From: an uncultured Selenomonadales bacterium
Lineage (GTDB): Bacteria > Bacillota > Negativicutes > Selenomonadales > Selenomonadaceae
DNA: 22,040 nucleotides
NCBI GenBank assembly: GCA_937915725.1
Contig: CALGGV010000068.1
Span: forward strand, 1-22,040
Direction of reading: 5' to 3'
Below the pieces are notes generated by a model. It searched no databases. It worked only from the letters and a program-made list of their open reading frames with translations, and was not told the DNA's origin. Positions 8,535 to 15,426 of this stretch are shown here, piece after piece (position 1 is the stretch's first letter; the number at the start of each line of letters is the position of its first letter). The position numbers and the translations under genes are program-made.

Positions 8535-8559
8535 CCCGCTGTAAGAGGCGGGCTTTTTT
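8535..8559 (+). terminator. Intrinsic terminator of the exported-protein gene
   Basis: CCCGC (8535-8539) and GCGGG (8548-8552) form a 5-bp stem, followed by CTTTTTT. Confidence 0.75.
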
Positions 8560-8602
8560 ATTGCAAAAAAATAAAAGCCGTATTAAAAAAATTAAAATTG
8601 AT

Positions 8603-8641
8603 AAAAAAAACCTCAAGCAGGATTGAATTTCCCACTTGAGG
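8603..8641 (-). terminator. Intrinsic terminator of the PTS permease gene
   Basis: On the plus strand CCTCAAG (8611-8617) and CTTGAGG (8635-8641) are perfectly complementary with a 17-base loop, and eight A residues (8603-8610) become the U-tract of the minus-strand transcript. It lies 25 bases past the PTS stop codon. Confidence 0.8.
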
Positions 8642-8666
8642 CAAATTAATTTTATTCGATTAAAAA

Positions 8667-10598
8667 TTATTCTTCAGAAGTGTAAAGCGTGTAAGTTAAG
8701 CCGAAACCAACTGCTAACGCCACTAAGTTTACAATGATATATTGAACAATTTGTCCGTTCATGTAAAGGAGCATACCGGGAAGAACGGTAATACCCATAC
8801 CGGTACCGGCAAGTCCCATAAAGCTTGAGAGTGCGCCGCCGGCTGCACCGCCGCAGCAACCATAAATAAACGGTTTCATAAGGCGGAGGTTAATACCGAA
8901 AATCGCCGGTTCAGTAATTCCCAAGAATGCAGGAACGGTTGAGGAAATGTAAAGGGCGCGTTTTTTGCCGTCACGAGTTTTAAGAGAAACTGCCAATGCT
9001 GCGCCACCTTGTGCGATAGTTGCGCAAGTGATAATAGCATTGAACGGGTCGGAACCTTGAGTTGACAAAAGATAAATTTCCAACGCGCTGAAAACGTGGT
9101 GAACACCGAAAATAACGATAACTTGTTGCAAACCGCCAATGATGAGACCACCAAGAACAGGAATGCCTAAGAAGTTTTGAACTGCGCCGAAAACAACTTG
9201 TTCAAGACCGTGCATGATAGGACCAACTACGAGGAAACCGAGAGCCATTGAAATTGTTAATGTCAAGAAAGGAGTTACGATTAAGTCGATCATATCGGGG
9301 ATAAAAGTTTTGAGCCAATGTTGCAATTTAGCAGCGAAAATACCAAGTACAAGAGCAGGAAGAACGGAGCCTTGATAACCAACAAGCGGAACAGTGAAAA
9401 TTCCTAAATCCAACGGAATCGGAACTTTACCCGCAAATTCCGGCATAGAATATGCTTCAATCCAAGTTAAGCCTTTATCAGCCAATTCTTGCGCCGCGCC
9501 ACCAACTACGTAAGCATTAGGCAAGCCCGGAAAAACTAACATAAGACCTAAAACAATACCGATAACAGCAGTACCGCCGAATTTATTCATTGTAGACCAA
9601 CAAACAAGCGCGGGTAAAAATGCAAATGCAGTATCTGTCAAAACTTGCGTCATAAGCAAGAAAGTAGGATCCCATTCGCTACCGAGTGAAAGTAACGCGC
9701 CACGTGCGCCCATGAAAAGACCGGTTGCAACCAAGACAGGGATAATTGGTACGAAAACGTCACCGAGTGTACGTGAAATTTTCTGTAACAAACTCATTTC
9801 GGCGTAAGCCGCTTCTTTTCCGCCACCGCCTGCAAGCGAAGGTTTTAATTTGATAAATTCTTCTGTAACTTTATCAACAAAACCTGTACCGCAGATAATC
9901 TGATATTGTTGAGCGGCGAAGAATTGTCCCTTAACGCCGTCAATATTTTCAACTTTCTTTTCCTGGATTTTGGATTTATCATTGACGATAAGACGAAGAC
10001 GAGTCGCGCAGTGTTCAGCAGTACGAACGTTATCGGGACCGCCAACATATTTCATGATTAATTTTGCAACGCGCTCTTCATCCGGCAAGCCGTCATATTG
10101 TGCATCGTCAGCATCTTTTTCAACCGGAGCTCCGCCGCCTGCACCTGCATCGTCAGACTCTGCTTTGACTGTGATTGACTGTTTGTTGAGTTCAAAAGTA
10201 ATATCGCCAAATTCTGTGTGGTTAGTTACGACAACCGGAGTTGTTGTGGGATAACCGGCTTTTTTGATAACGTTTGAATCAAACTCAAGCAAAAGTTGCC
10301 CTTTTTTGACTTTGTCTCCAACTTCAGCCTTTGCATCAAAGCCTTTACCTTCAAGTTTAACCGTGTCCATACCGACGTGAATTAAAAGTTCAATTCCGTC
10401 ATTAGATTTTAAGCCGATAGCGTGTTTTGTCGGGAAGAAAACTGTAATTTCGCCGTCAAAAGGCGCGTAAACTTTCCCTTCGGGATCTTTTACCGCCACG
10501 CCACGACCCATTGCGCCGCTACCAAATACGGGGTCATCGATTTGGTTTAACGGTATTAAAGTACCGTTAAGCGGACTACTAATTTTGATGTCCTTCAT
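8667..10598 (-). CDS. PTS sugar permease, EIIA-EIIB-EIIC in one chain (sucrose-like)
   Basis: 643 residues for phosphoenolpyruvate-dependent sugar uptake and phosphorylation at the inner membrane. EIIA (crr type, about 1-145) has PTKHAIGL with H59 and ELLIHVGMDTVKL with the phosphorylated H74. An acidic Gly/Ala linker (about 148-170) leads to EIIB (about 172-250) with the active Cys at C197 in HCATRLRL. EIIC (about 268-640) has about ten hydrophobic segments and the signature GITEPAIFGINLRLMKPF. That signature resembles sucrose/trehalose-type EIIC more than glucose-type, so sucrose is my best guess, not proven. EIIA at the N-terminus is unusual, since most fused permeases carry it at the C-terminus. 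AAGGAGGGT precedes ATG 10598. No hydrolase or regulator gene is adjacent, and a broken EIIA copy lies directly upstream. Confidence 0.9.
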   Translation of the reverse strand: MKDIKISSPLNGTLIPLNQIDDPVFGSGAMGRGVAVKDPEGKVYAPFDGEITVFFPTKHAIGLKSNDGIELLIHVGMDTVKLEGKGFDAKAEVGDKVKKGQLLLEFDSNVIKKAGYPTTTPVVVTNHTEFGDITFELNKQSITVKAESDDAGAGGGAPVEKDADDAQYDGLPDEERVAKLIMKYVGGPDNVRTAEHCATRLRLIVNDKSKIQEKKVENIDGVKGQFFAAQQYQIICGTGFVDKVTEEFIKLKPSLAGGGGKEAAYAEMSLLQKISRTLGDVFVPIIPVLVATGLFMGARGALLSLGSEWDPTFLLMTQVLTDTAFAFLPALVCWSTMNKFGGTAVIGIVLGLMLVFPGLPNAYVVGGAAQELADKGLTWIEAYSMPEFAGKVPIPLDLGIFTVPLVGYQGSVLPALVLGIFAAKLQHWLKTFIPDMIDLIVTPFLTLTISMALGFLVVGPIMHGLEQVVFGAVQNFLGIPVLGGLIIGGLQQVIVIFGVHHVFSALEIYLLSTQGSDPFNAIITCATIAQGGAALAVSLKTRDGKKRALYISSTVPAFLGITEPAIFGINLRLMKPFIYGCCGGAAGGALSSFMGLAGTGMGITVLPGMLLYMNGQIVQYIIVNLVALAVGFGLTYTLYTSEE

Positions 10599-10640
10599 TT
10601 TTTTACCCTCCTTTTAATTTTAAGAAAGACAATGCATGAA

Positions 10641-10655
10641 GGTTTACAATTTCGA
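10641..10655 (+). repeat. Left copy of an inverted repeat flanking the EIIA relic
   Basis: GGTTTACAATTTCGA here is matched in inverted orientation at 11115-11129 (TCGAATTTGTAAACC) with one mismatch in 15 bases. The right copy overlaps the 19-bp candidate operator. Confidence 0.4.
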
Positions 10656-10665
10656 TTAAAAATTA

Positions 10666-11016
10666 TTGCGTACAGAAAAATTTGTTAAGATTTTCAAAAG
10701 TTATCCTGCCAAATTCTGTATGATTAGCTGAAACAATTAGCTTTTTTAATTTTAGCAGAGACGAACTCAAGCAAAAAATTATTCGCTTTTAATTTTGCGT
10801 TCGCTGTCAATCTTTACAGAAAAAATTTGACGCCAAATTTAACCTTACCAATATGAATTAAAAGTGCGAACCTCTCGTTAGATTTTTAGCATATAGCTTG
10901 ATTTTTAGGGAAAAAAACTTTAACTTCTACATCAGACGGCAAATAAATTTTTCCTTCAGTTTGATTTAGCGATACTAATTTTTTATAAGCGAGCTAATAA
11001 TTTTAATATCTTTCGC
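10666..11016 (-). pseudogene. Decayed duplicate of a PTS EIIA domain
   Basis: This gap between the PTS gene and the DUF4367-like gene has no open frame, but its minus strand still reads as a ruined copy of residues 2 to about 145 of the adjacent permease. Starting at 11013 the fragments are KDIKI, then LVSLNQTEGKIYLPSD, then VKVFFPKNQAIC, a stop, KSNERFALLIHIGKVKF, then LLEFVSAKIKKA, and in another frame NHTEFGRITFE. They match KDIKI, LIPLNQ, PEGKVYAPFD, VFFPTKHAIG, KSNDGIELLIHVG, LLEFDSNVIKKAGY and NHTEFGDITFE. There are several stops and frameshifts, a deletion of about 20 codons after LNQ, and the start codon is now GCG, with a GGAAGGGGGA ribosome-site relic before it (11022-11031). The active His of LLIHIG survives; the other is Gln. 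It looks like an old tandem duplication of the front of the PTS gene or the rest of a separate crr-type gene. Confidence 0.85.
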
Positions 11017-11079
11017 TTGAATCCCCCTTCCCTTAAATTAAACACACAGAAACGACTTACAACTTCAAGAAAAAAATAT

Positions 11080-11109
11080 TTTATAACAAAAAAATTCCTC
11101 TACACTTAA
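11080..11109 (-). promoter_or_regulatory. Weak promoter candidate before the EIIA relic
   Basis: Minus-strand TTAAGT (11109-11104), 18 bases, TATAAA (11085-11080). The -35 is poor. I list it because its surroundings (19-bp motif, then a GAATTTTTTTG tract, then TTATAA) parallel those of the EAL promoter. Confidence 0.3.
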
Positions 11110-11118
11110 GCACTCGAA

Positions 11119-11137
11119 TTTGTAAACCAAATAGAAA
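11119..11137 (-). promoter_or_regulatory. Candidate operator upstream of the PTS region (copy 2 of the 19-bp motif)
   Basis: Minus-strand TTTCTATTTGGTTTACAAA, 18 of 19 identical to 4394-4412. It lies about 34 bases before a TATAAA box on the same strand, compared with 38 bases for the EAL copy. Confidence 0.35.
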
Positions 11138-11167
11138 AATAATAAAAATAAAATTATTACGCTTTTA

Positions 11168-11196
11168 ATTATAACTTTGAAAAAGCATTGCGTCAA
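11168..11196 (-). promoter_or_regulatory. Promoter reading into the EIIA relic and PTS gene
   Basis: Minus-strand TTGACG (11196-11191), 17 bases, TATAAT (11173-11168). It starts 10 bases after the stop of the DUF4367-like gene and points to the EIIA relic and then to the intact PTS gene 570 bases away. No terminator is evident between, so it may still drive the permease through a long leader. Confidence 0.65.
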
Positions 11197-11205
11197 CAAA
11201 AAAAA

Positions 11206-12108
11206 TTAGTTCAGCAAGTAGTAATGATTAGATAAATCAACTAATTCATCAGAAACAAGCGCGTAAAAAGCGGCAAAAGATAAATTTTCCACGTAAGCTG
11301 AAAAAGTATAATTTCCGACAGCCCACGCCGCCACGTGTTTATTTTCTTCGATTTTGGCAATATAAGTTGTAATTCCGTTTGTAATGTTGACGCGCCATTT
11401 GACGCCGTAAACGCCGCTAATATCTTTCAATTCTTCACCGGCGGCGCGGCGATAAGTTCGTACTTGCAAAGAAACTGACGGCTCCCATTTGCGGCTGTAG
11501 CGAATTTCGGCAAGTCGATTATCAATCGTTAGCATTGCAGTAATATTGTAGCCGGATTTTTTTGGAATATAAAGCGGCGTAAAACCTACATTTTGAACAA
11601 TTTCATTAAAGCTGGCGTAACTTATAACGGGATTTGGCAAGCTGACATTTGGCGGTTGCTCCACCGGCTGAACTTCTTTAACTTGTGGAATTTCTTCGAC
11701 AGGTTTAACTTCAACGGGTTTAACTTCAACAGGTTTTGCGGAAGAATTATTGGTAGAATTTTTATCTGTATTGGCATTTCTTTCGACGGGCGCGGGATTT
11801 TTTGAAATTGGGGCTTTACCGTTCAATTCGTCGCGGCTTTTTTTGCGTTCGTCTTTTATTTTTTTACGTGCCTCTTCCCGTTCTTTTTCAAGGCGTTTTT
11901 CTTCCTCTTTAATTTCGTCACGAGTTTTATTTTTATTTTTATCGTTTTCCAAAGAATCCGGATCAAAAGTTTCAACTTTTTCGCCGCTTTTATCCTGTTC
12001 GGCGGCAAGAATCGCCAATTCATTATCAATTTCTGCCGCATTTACCGTGCCGAAAGTCTCAAAAATTATTAAAGTAGACAGCGCGGCAATTTTATTTTTC
12101 AATTTCAT
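11206..12108 (-). CDS. Exported DUF4367-like protein with charged coiled coil and Pro/Val linker
   Basis: 300 residues. A Sec signal peptide (about 1-24, ending TVNA before AEID) is followed by a strongly charged, probably coiled-coil stretch (about 60-95, many EEKR/KK), a low-complexity linker with repeated KPVEV units (about 125-155) and a globular C-terminal domain (about 165-300). The latter has GFTPLYIPKKSGYN, EIRYSRKWEPSVSLQVR and a late WAVGNYTFSA, which fits the DUF4367 type as I remember it. No enzymatic motif. AAGGTGAT gives the ribosome site for ATG 12108. It starts 9 bases after the serC stop on the same strand, so the two are probably cotranscribed although no functional link is obvious. 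The linker would let the C-terminal domain stand off a membrane or wall in the periplasm; that is inference. Confidence 0.75.
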   Translation of the reverse strand: MKLKNKIAALSTLIIFETFGTVNAAEIDNELAILAAEQDKSGEKVETFDPDSLENDKNKNKTRDEIKEEEKRLEKEREEARKKIKDERKKSRDELNGKAPISKNPAPVERNANTDKNSTNNSSAKPVEVKPVEVKPVEEIPQVKEVQPVEQPPNVSLPNPVISYASFNEIVQNVGFTPLYIPKKSGYNITAMLTIDNRLAEIRYSRKWEPSVSLQVRTYRRAAGEELKDISGVYGVKWRVNITNGITTYIAKIEENKHVAAWAVGNYTFSAYVENLSFAAFYALVSDELVDLSNHYYLLN

Positions 12109-12117
12109 AAAATCACC

Positions 12118-13203
12118 TTAAGAATTTTGACGCTGGAATTTTTGCATAAAATCAGCTAAAATTTCGACGCCCTCAATCGTCATAGCGTTGTAAATTGAGG
12201 CGCGCATTCCGCCAACACTGCGATGACCTTTAACGCCGCTTAAATTATTTTCTAACGCCTGCGCGACAAATTTATTTTCTAAATCTTCGTTGGGAAGTCT
12301 GAAAGTTACATTCATAAAGGAGCGGCTGTCTTTTGTGGCGTGTCCTTTGTAAAAGCCGTTTGAATCGTCAATGGCGGCGTACAAAATTTCGGCTTTTTTG
12401 GAATTTCTTTTTGACATTTCGGCAAGTCCGCCACAATTTTTAATCCACTTAACAACTTTTCCAACCATGTAAATACTAAACGCGGGCGGCGTATTGTACA
12501 GCGAATTTTTTTTGTAAAAAGTATCGTAACGCAACATTGTAGGCAAAGTTTCCAAAGATTTTTCAATTAAAGATTTTTTGGCAACAACCACCACAACGCC
12601 CGCCGGTCCCAAATTTTTCTGAACGCCGGCGTAAATTAAATCGAATTTTTTAAAATCCCACGGGCGGCTTAACATATCGCTTGACATATCTGCAAAAAGC
12701 GGAATGTTGCCGGTTTCCGGAATGTAATGAAATTCTGTACCGTAAATTGTGTTGTTGTTGCAAATGTGCAAGTAAGCAGAATTTTTATCAATATTCAATT
12801 CAGCTTGAGTGGGAACGCGGCAGAAATTTTCATCTTTGGTTGACGCGGCGATTTTACCGACGCCCAAATTTGCCGCCTCTTTGTAAGCATTTGAAGAAAA
12901 AGTCCCGCTTAAAATGTAACTGCCGGGATTTTCTTTCGTGGCAAAATTTAACGGTATCATTGCGAATTGCAAAGACGCGCCGCCTTGAATAAATAAAACT
13001 TCGTACTCTTCGCCGAGCCCCATTAATTCCAAAATATCAGCCTTAGTTTGATTGTGAATTTTTTCATAGGGCTTTGCTCTGTGGCTTATTTCGATAATTG
13101 ACATTCCCGAATTGTCGAAATTTAAAAATTCTGCCTGTGCCTCCTGTAAAACTTCCAGCGGCAAAGTTGCCGGTCCGGGATTAAAATTGTAAACTCTTTT
13201 CAA
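12118..13203 (-). CDS. serC: Phosphoserine aminotransferase
   Basis: 361 residues, the usual SerC length. It converts 3-phosphohydroxypyruvate and glutamate to phosphoserine in serine biosynthesis (and can serve pyridoxine synthesis). The N-terminus KRVYNFNPGPATLPLEVL, FIQGGASLQFAMIPLNF, NNTIYGTEFHYIPET, DMSSDMLSRPWD, YAGVQKNLGPAG with the PLP-binding Lys, and GHRSVGGMRASIYNA near the end are all SerC signatures. I chose TTG 13203 because GGAGGTG (13210-13216) is 6 bases upstream and the protein then begins at the family start; an 18-residue longer frame from 13257 would begin upstream of the ribosome site. It leads a two-gene unit with the DUF4367-like gene. No serA or serB is in the window. 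Confidence 0.95.
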   Translation of the reverse strand: MKRVYNFNPGPATLPLEVLQEAQAEFLNFDNSGMSIIEISHRAKPYEKIHNQTKADILELMGLGEEYEVLFIQGGASLQFAMIPLNFATKENPGSYILSGTFSSNAYKEAANLGVGKIAASTKDENFCRVPTQAELNIDKNSAYLHICNNNTIYGTEFHYIPETGNIPLFADMSSDMLSRPWDFKKFDLIYAGVQKNLGPAGVVVVVAKKSLIEKSLETLPTMLRYDTFYKKNSLYNTPPAFSIYMVGKVVKWIKNCGGLAEMSKRNSKKAEILYAAIDDSNGFYKGHATKDSRSFMNVTFRLPNEDLENKFVAQALENNLSGVKGHRSVGGMRASIYNAMTIEGVEILADFMQKFQRQNS

Positions 13204-13222
13204 GTTCAACACCTCCGCCGCT

Positions 13223-13251
13223 ATTTTATACGCCGTAATTATTTTTGGCAA
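13223..13251 (-). promoter_or_regulatory. Possible serC promoter with a very short leader
   Basis: Minus-strand TTGCCA (13251-13246) and TATAAAAT (13230-13223); read as TAAAAT the spacing is 17. The transcript would begin almost at the Shine-Dalgarno sequence, which makes the assignment uncertain. Confidence 0.35.
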
Positions 13252-13259
13252 CTGCAAAC

Positions 13260-13288
13260 AAAAAAACTCCCCACATTAAGCAGGGAGT
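13260..13288 (-). terminator. Intrinsic terminator of the RTX-like gene
   Basis: ACTCCC (13266-13271) and GGGAGT (13283-13288) form a 6-bp stem; the A-run 13260-13266 gives the U-tract on the minus strand. A T-run on the other side could also stop plus-strand transcription. Confidence 0.78.
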
Positions 13289-13306
13289 CATTTTTTTTAT
13301 TTGGTT

Positions 13307-15223
13307 TTACTTTTCCAAATCAGACGCGGTAACAATGCTTGAATCTTGCGCAAAAGTTTTTTCTTCAGCAGGTTGAATTTCAGTAACTGAAACTTTTTGC
13401 TCGGTAATGGAATCTAAATTTATTTCGTCAGTCAGAAAATTATTGTCCTCAAAAATATTAAATGCCTGTGCATTCGTATTTGTATTTGAATAAATTTGAG
13501 TGGTAGTATTGCCGCTTGAATCTGTAACAGTAATTTTCTTGCCCGCGCCGTCTTTTACAGTTAAAGTGCCACTGTCGATTGTGAAAACAACATCTGCGCC
13601 GCTTACAGAAGTTTTGGAAATTGTGCCGCTTGAAATTTGAATTTTATCCCGACTCGCGTAGTCAGTGATTGTAGCGTTGCCGCCGCTATAAATGAAAATA
13701 TCCTTTCCTGCGCCGCCGGTTAAAGTGTCATTACAGCCGCCGTTCAATGTGTCGTTGCCACTTCCGCCCCAAAGTGAATCTGCTGAATTGCCTCCAGTTA
13801 ATATATCATTTCCCGAGCCGCCAAGAAGAGTAGCCGCATCGCCGCTATTTATAATTGTATCGTTGCCGGTTCCGCCGTCGATTGAAACGTACGAGCCGCT
13901 GTTGTAAATATAATCGCCGCCTGCGCCGCCGTAAATTGTAACCGTTGCAGCTGTATTTATTATTGTATCGTTGCCGAAACAACCGTTAATCGTGACATTG
14001 ACGCCGGAATTTTCTATTATGTCATTGCCATAACCGCCATTAATTGTAACAGTTTCGCCGCTGTTTGAAATTGAATCGTTGCCTAAATGACCGTCGATTG
14101 TAACATTTGACGCGGTATTTTCTATTGTATCATTGCCTGCTCCCCCGTAAAAAACCATTGCACCGCTATTTGTAATTTCATCTTTGTCGCTTTTGGCGTT
14201 GACAGTTACATTTGAGCCGCGATTTTCGATCTTATCTGAATGAGGAGTACCAATAACCGTTACATTATCTTTGGCGTTAAAAATAATTCCATCTGTCGGA
14301 ATTTCTTCGTATGTTATTTCATCGTTTTTTAAGGCTATGGTATAGTTTTTACTGCCAACTATAAGTAAGTCGTTTTCATAGGTAACGCCCGTACCTGTGG
14401 CACTTTGCAATTCATAATTGCCATTGTAAGTGAAAGTAATTTCAACGCCGTTCACTGTTGCCGTATAAACTGCAGATTCTAGAGTTGCAGTAACTTCATC
14501 GTTGCTAAGGCTTGCAGAATAAGTTTTAGTTTTGCCGCTTGAAGTAATTGTAAATTGGTTGTTATCTGAATCGTAAGTAACGCCGTTGCCTTCTGCATTT
14601 GTCAAAGTGCTTGTTGAACCGTCGAAAGTCAAAGTAACTGTTACGCCGTCGATTGTCTCGGTTTTAGTTATGTCAGTAGAAGGTGCAGTAACTGTCCAAG
14701 TGCCGTCGCCGTTATTTACAATGGTTGACGCTGAATCAACCCAACCTGTAACATCTTGATGGAAAGTGCCGCCTTTAATTGTTATCGTGCCGCTTACTTG
14801 GTAAATTTTGCCAATATTACCGCTTTCAATCGTTAATGTAGCTTCTTGAACACAAACTGCAGCGTTCATGTCGTCCTCTTTTACAACATTGCTGATGACA
14901 ATAGAACCTGTTTTATTTTCCGAAGTGTCTGTTATCGTGAGGCTAGAAACATATACAAATACCATACCATCATAGTCTGAACCGTGACCTGTAATAGTGT
15001 AGCCATTTAAATCAAGTGTTATATTATAATGTCCGTAGAAACAACTACTAATGTGTTGATAGGAATATGATTCAAACACAAATTCGGGTTCGGGGAGTGT
15101 AATATTTCCTGTTAATTTGACTGTATCGCCGTCCTGCAAGTCTAAATCATCAAAGTCTTCAAATGAAGAGACCTCGTAAGTTGCGAACATCTGCAAATCA
15201 AATTTTAAACTACCCTCCCCCAC
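13307..15223 (-). CDS. RTX-like repeat protein, probably secreted or surface-bound
   Basis: 638 residues in the continuous frame. The N-terminus carries FDLQMFA and no Sec signal. Residues about 30-190 look like a beta-helix (DGDTVKLTGNITL, ITLDLNGYTITG, SLTITDTS, TLTIESGN, TITIKGGTF). Then two related modules of about 60 residues follow (GNGVTYDSDNNQFTI and GTGVTYENDLLIVG). From about residue 318 there are some eleven 17-18-residue RTX-type units (GGAGNDTIENTASNVTID, GGYGNDIIENSGVNVTIN), then a beta-rich tail and a Thr/Glu-rich end. GGxGNDxI units normally bind calcium and suggest type I secretion; no secretion genes are in the window. The only start in this frame is GTG 15223, which has no ribosome site. 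ATG 15252 with AAAGGAAG is in a different frame (see the adjacent entry), so the real N-terminus may be longer. Own promoter and terminator, monocistronic. Confidence 0.8.
   Translation of the reverse strand: MGEGSLKFDLQMFATYEVSSFEDFDDLDLQDGDTVKLTGNITLPEPEFVFESYSYQHISSCFYGHYNITLDLNGYTITGHGSDYDGMVFVYVSSLTITDTSENKTGSIVISNVVKEDDMNAAVCVQEATLTIESGNIGKIYQVSGTITIKGGTFHQDVTGWVDSASTIVNNGDGTWTVTAPSTDITKTETIDGVTVTLTFDGSTSTLTNAEGNGVTYDSDNNQFTITSSGKTKTYSASLSNDEVTATLESAVYTATVNGVEITFTYNGNYELQSATGTGVTYENDLLIVGSKNYTIALKNDEITYEEIPTDGIIFNAKDNVTVIGTPHSDKIENRGSNVTVNAKSDKDEITNSGAMVFYGGAGNDTIENTASNVTIDGHLGNDSISNSGETVTINGGYGNDIIENSGVNVTINGCFGNDTIINTAATVTIYGGAGGDYIYNSGSYVSIDGGTGNDTIINSGDAATLLGGSGNDILTGGNSADSLWGGSGNDTLNGGCNDTLTGGAGKDIFIYSGGNATITDYASRDKIQISSGTISKTSVSGADVVFTIDSGTLTVKDGAGKKITVTDSSGNTTTQIYSNTNTNAQAFNIFEDNNFLTDEINLDSITEQKVSVTEIQPAEEKTFAQDSSIVTASDLEK
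13690..14271 (-). repeat. 54-bp tandem repeats encoding RTX units
   Basis: Inside the RTX-like gene, about eleven degenerate units, mostly 54 bp, encode 18 residues of the form GGxGNDxIxNSGxxVTIx. Two units are 17 residues long. The first two units (GTPHSDKIENRGSNVTVN and its neighbour) and the last three are the most divergent. Confidence 0.8.
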
Positions 15224-15267
15224 AGAAATGGTGTCCGTACGTGGTTTTCCATTTTAAAACTTCCTTT
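15217..15267 (-). promoter_or_regulatory. Ribosome site and ATG of the RTX-like gene, out of frame by one base at a G-run
   Basis: On the minus strand AAAGGAAG (15267-15260) is followed after 7 bases by ATG (15252-15250). That frame reads MENHVRTPFLWG and stops after 15 codons. With one extra G in the GGGGG run (15221-15217) it would continue as LWGEGSLKFDLQMFA into the 638-residue frame. Confidence 0.6.
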
Positions 15268-15277
15268 CAAAAACAAA

Positions 15278-15306
15278 ATTATAATAATCGAAAATTTTTA
15301 TGTGCA
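15278..15306 (-). promoter_or_regulatory. Promoter of the RTX-like gene
   Basis: Minus-strand TATAAT (15283-15278) with TGCACA (15306-15301) 17 bases upstream as a partial -35. It lies 26 bases before ATG 15252. The -35 overlaps a palindrome. Confidence 0.5.
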
Positions 15307-15315
15307 ATTATTGCA
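15303..15315. promoter_or_regulatory. Palindrome in the RTX-gyrB intergenic region, possible operator
   Basis: TGCAATTATTGCA is a perfect inverted repeat of 6-bp arms around one base. It covers part of the RTX -35 region, a usual place for a repressor, and lies 112 bases before gyrB. Confidence 0.35.
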
Positions 15316-15366
15316 TACTTTCAACAAAATTGCAAATTAATCTGTCGCGCAGGTTATCTAAAAAAC

Positions 15367-15395
15367 TTGCCGCGCTATTTTTTTTGTGATAAACT
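15367..15395 (+). promoter_or_regulatory. Probable gyrB promoter
   Basis: TTGCCG (15367-15372), 17 bases, TAAACT (15390-15395) preceded by TGA as an extended -10. GGAGG (15415-15419) follows before GTG 15427. Confidence 0.5.
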
Positions 15396-15426
15396 TTTTG
15401 CGCTTTAATTTAATGGAGGTAATAAA

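Noticed and set aside
11750..12121. 123-codon plus-strand ORF opposite the DUF4367-like gene
   Set aside because: Antisense of the Lys/Glu-rich coiled-coil region, giving a Ser/Phe/Leu-rich product; no ribosome site.
13204..13257. 18-residue extension of SerC
   Set aside because: It lies upstream of the GGAGGTG site, and SerC proteins start at the KRVYNFNPGP region.
13692..13907. Plus-strand ORF inside the RTX repeats (PPxxISFPEPP repeats)
   Set aside because: It is the antisense reading of GGSGND repeats and owes its openness to their composition.
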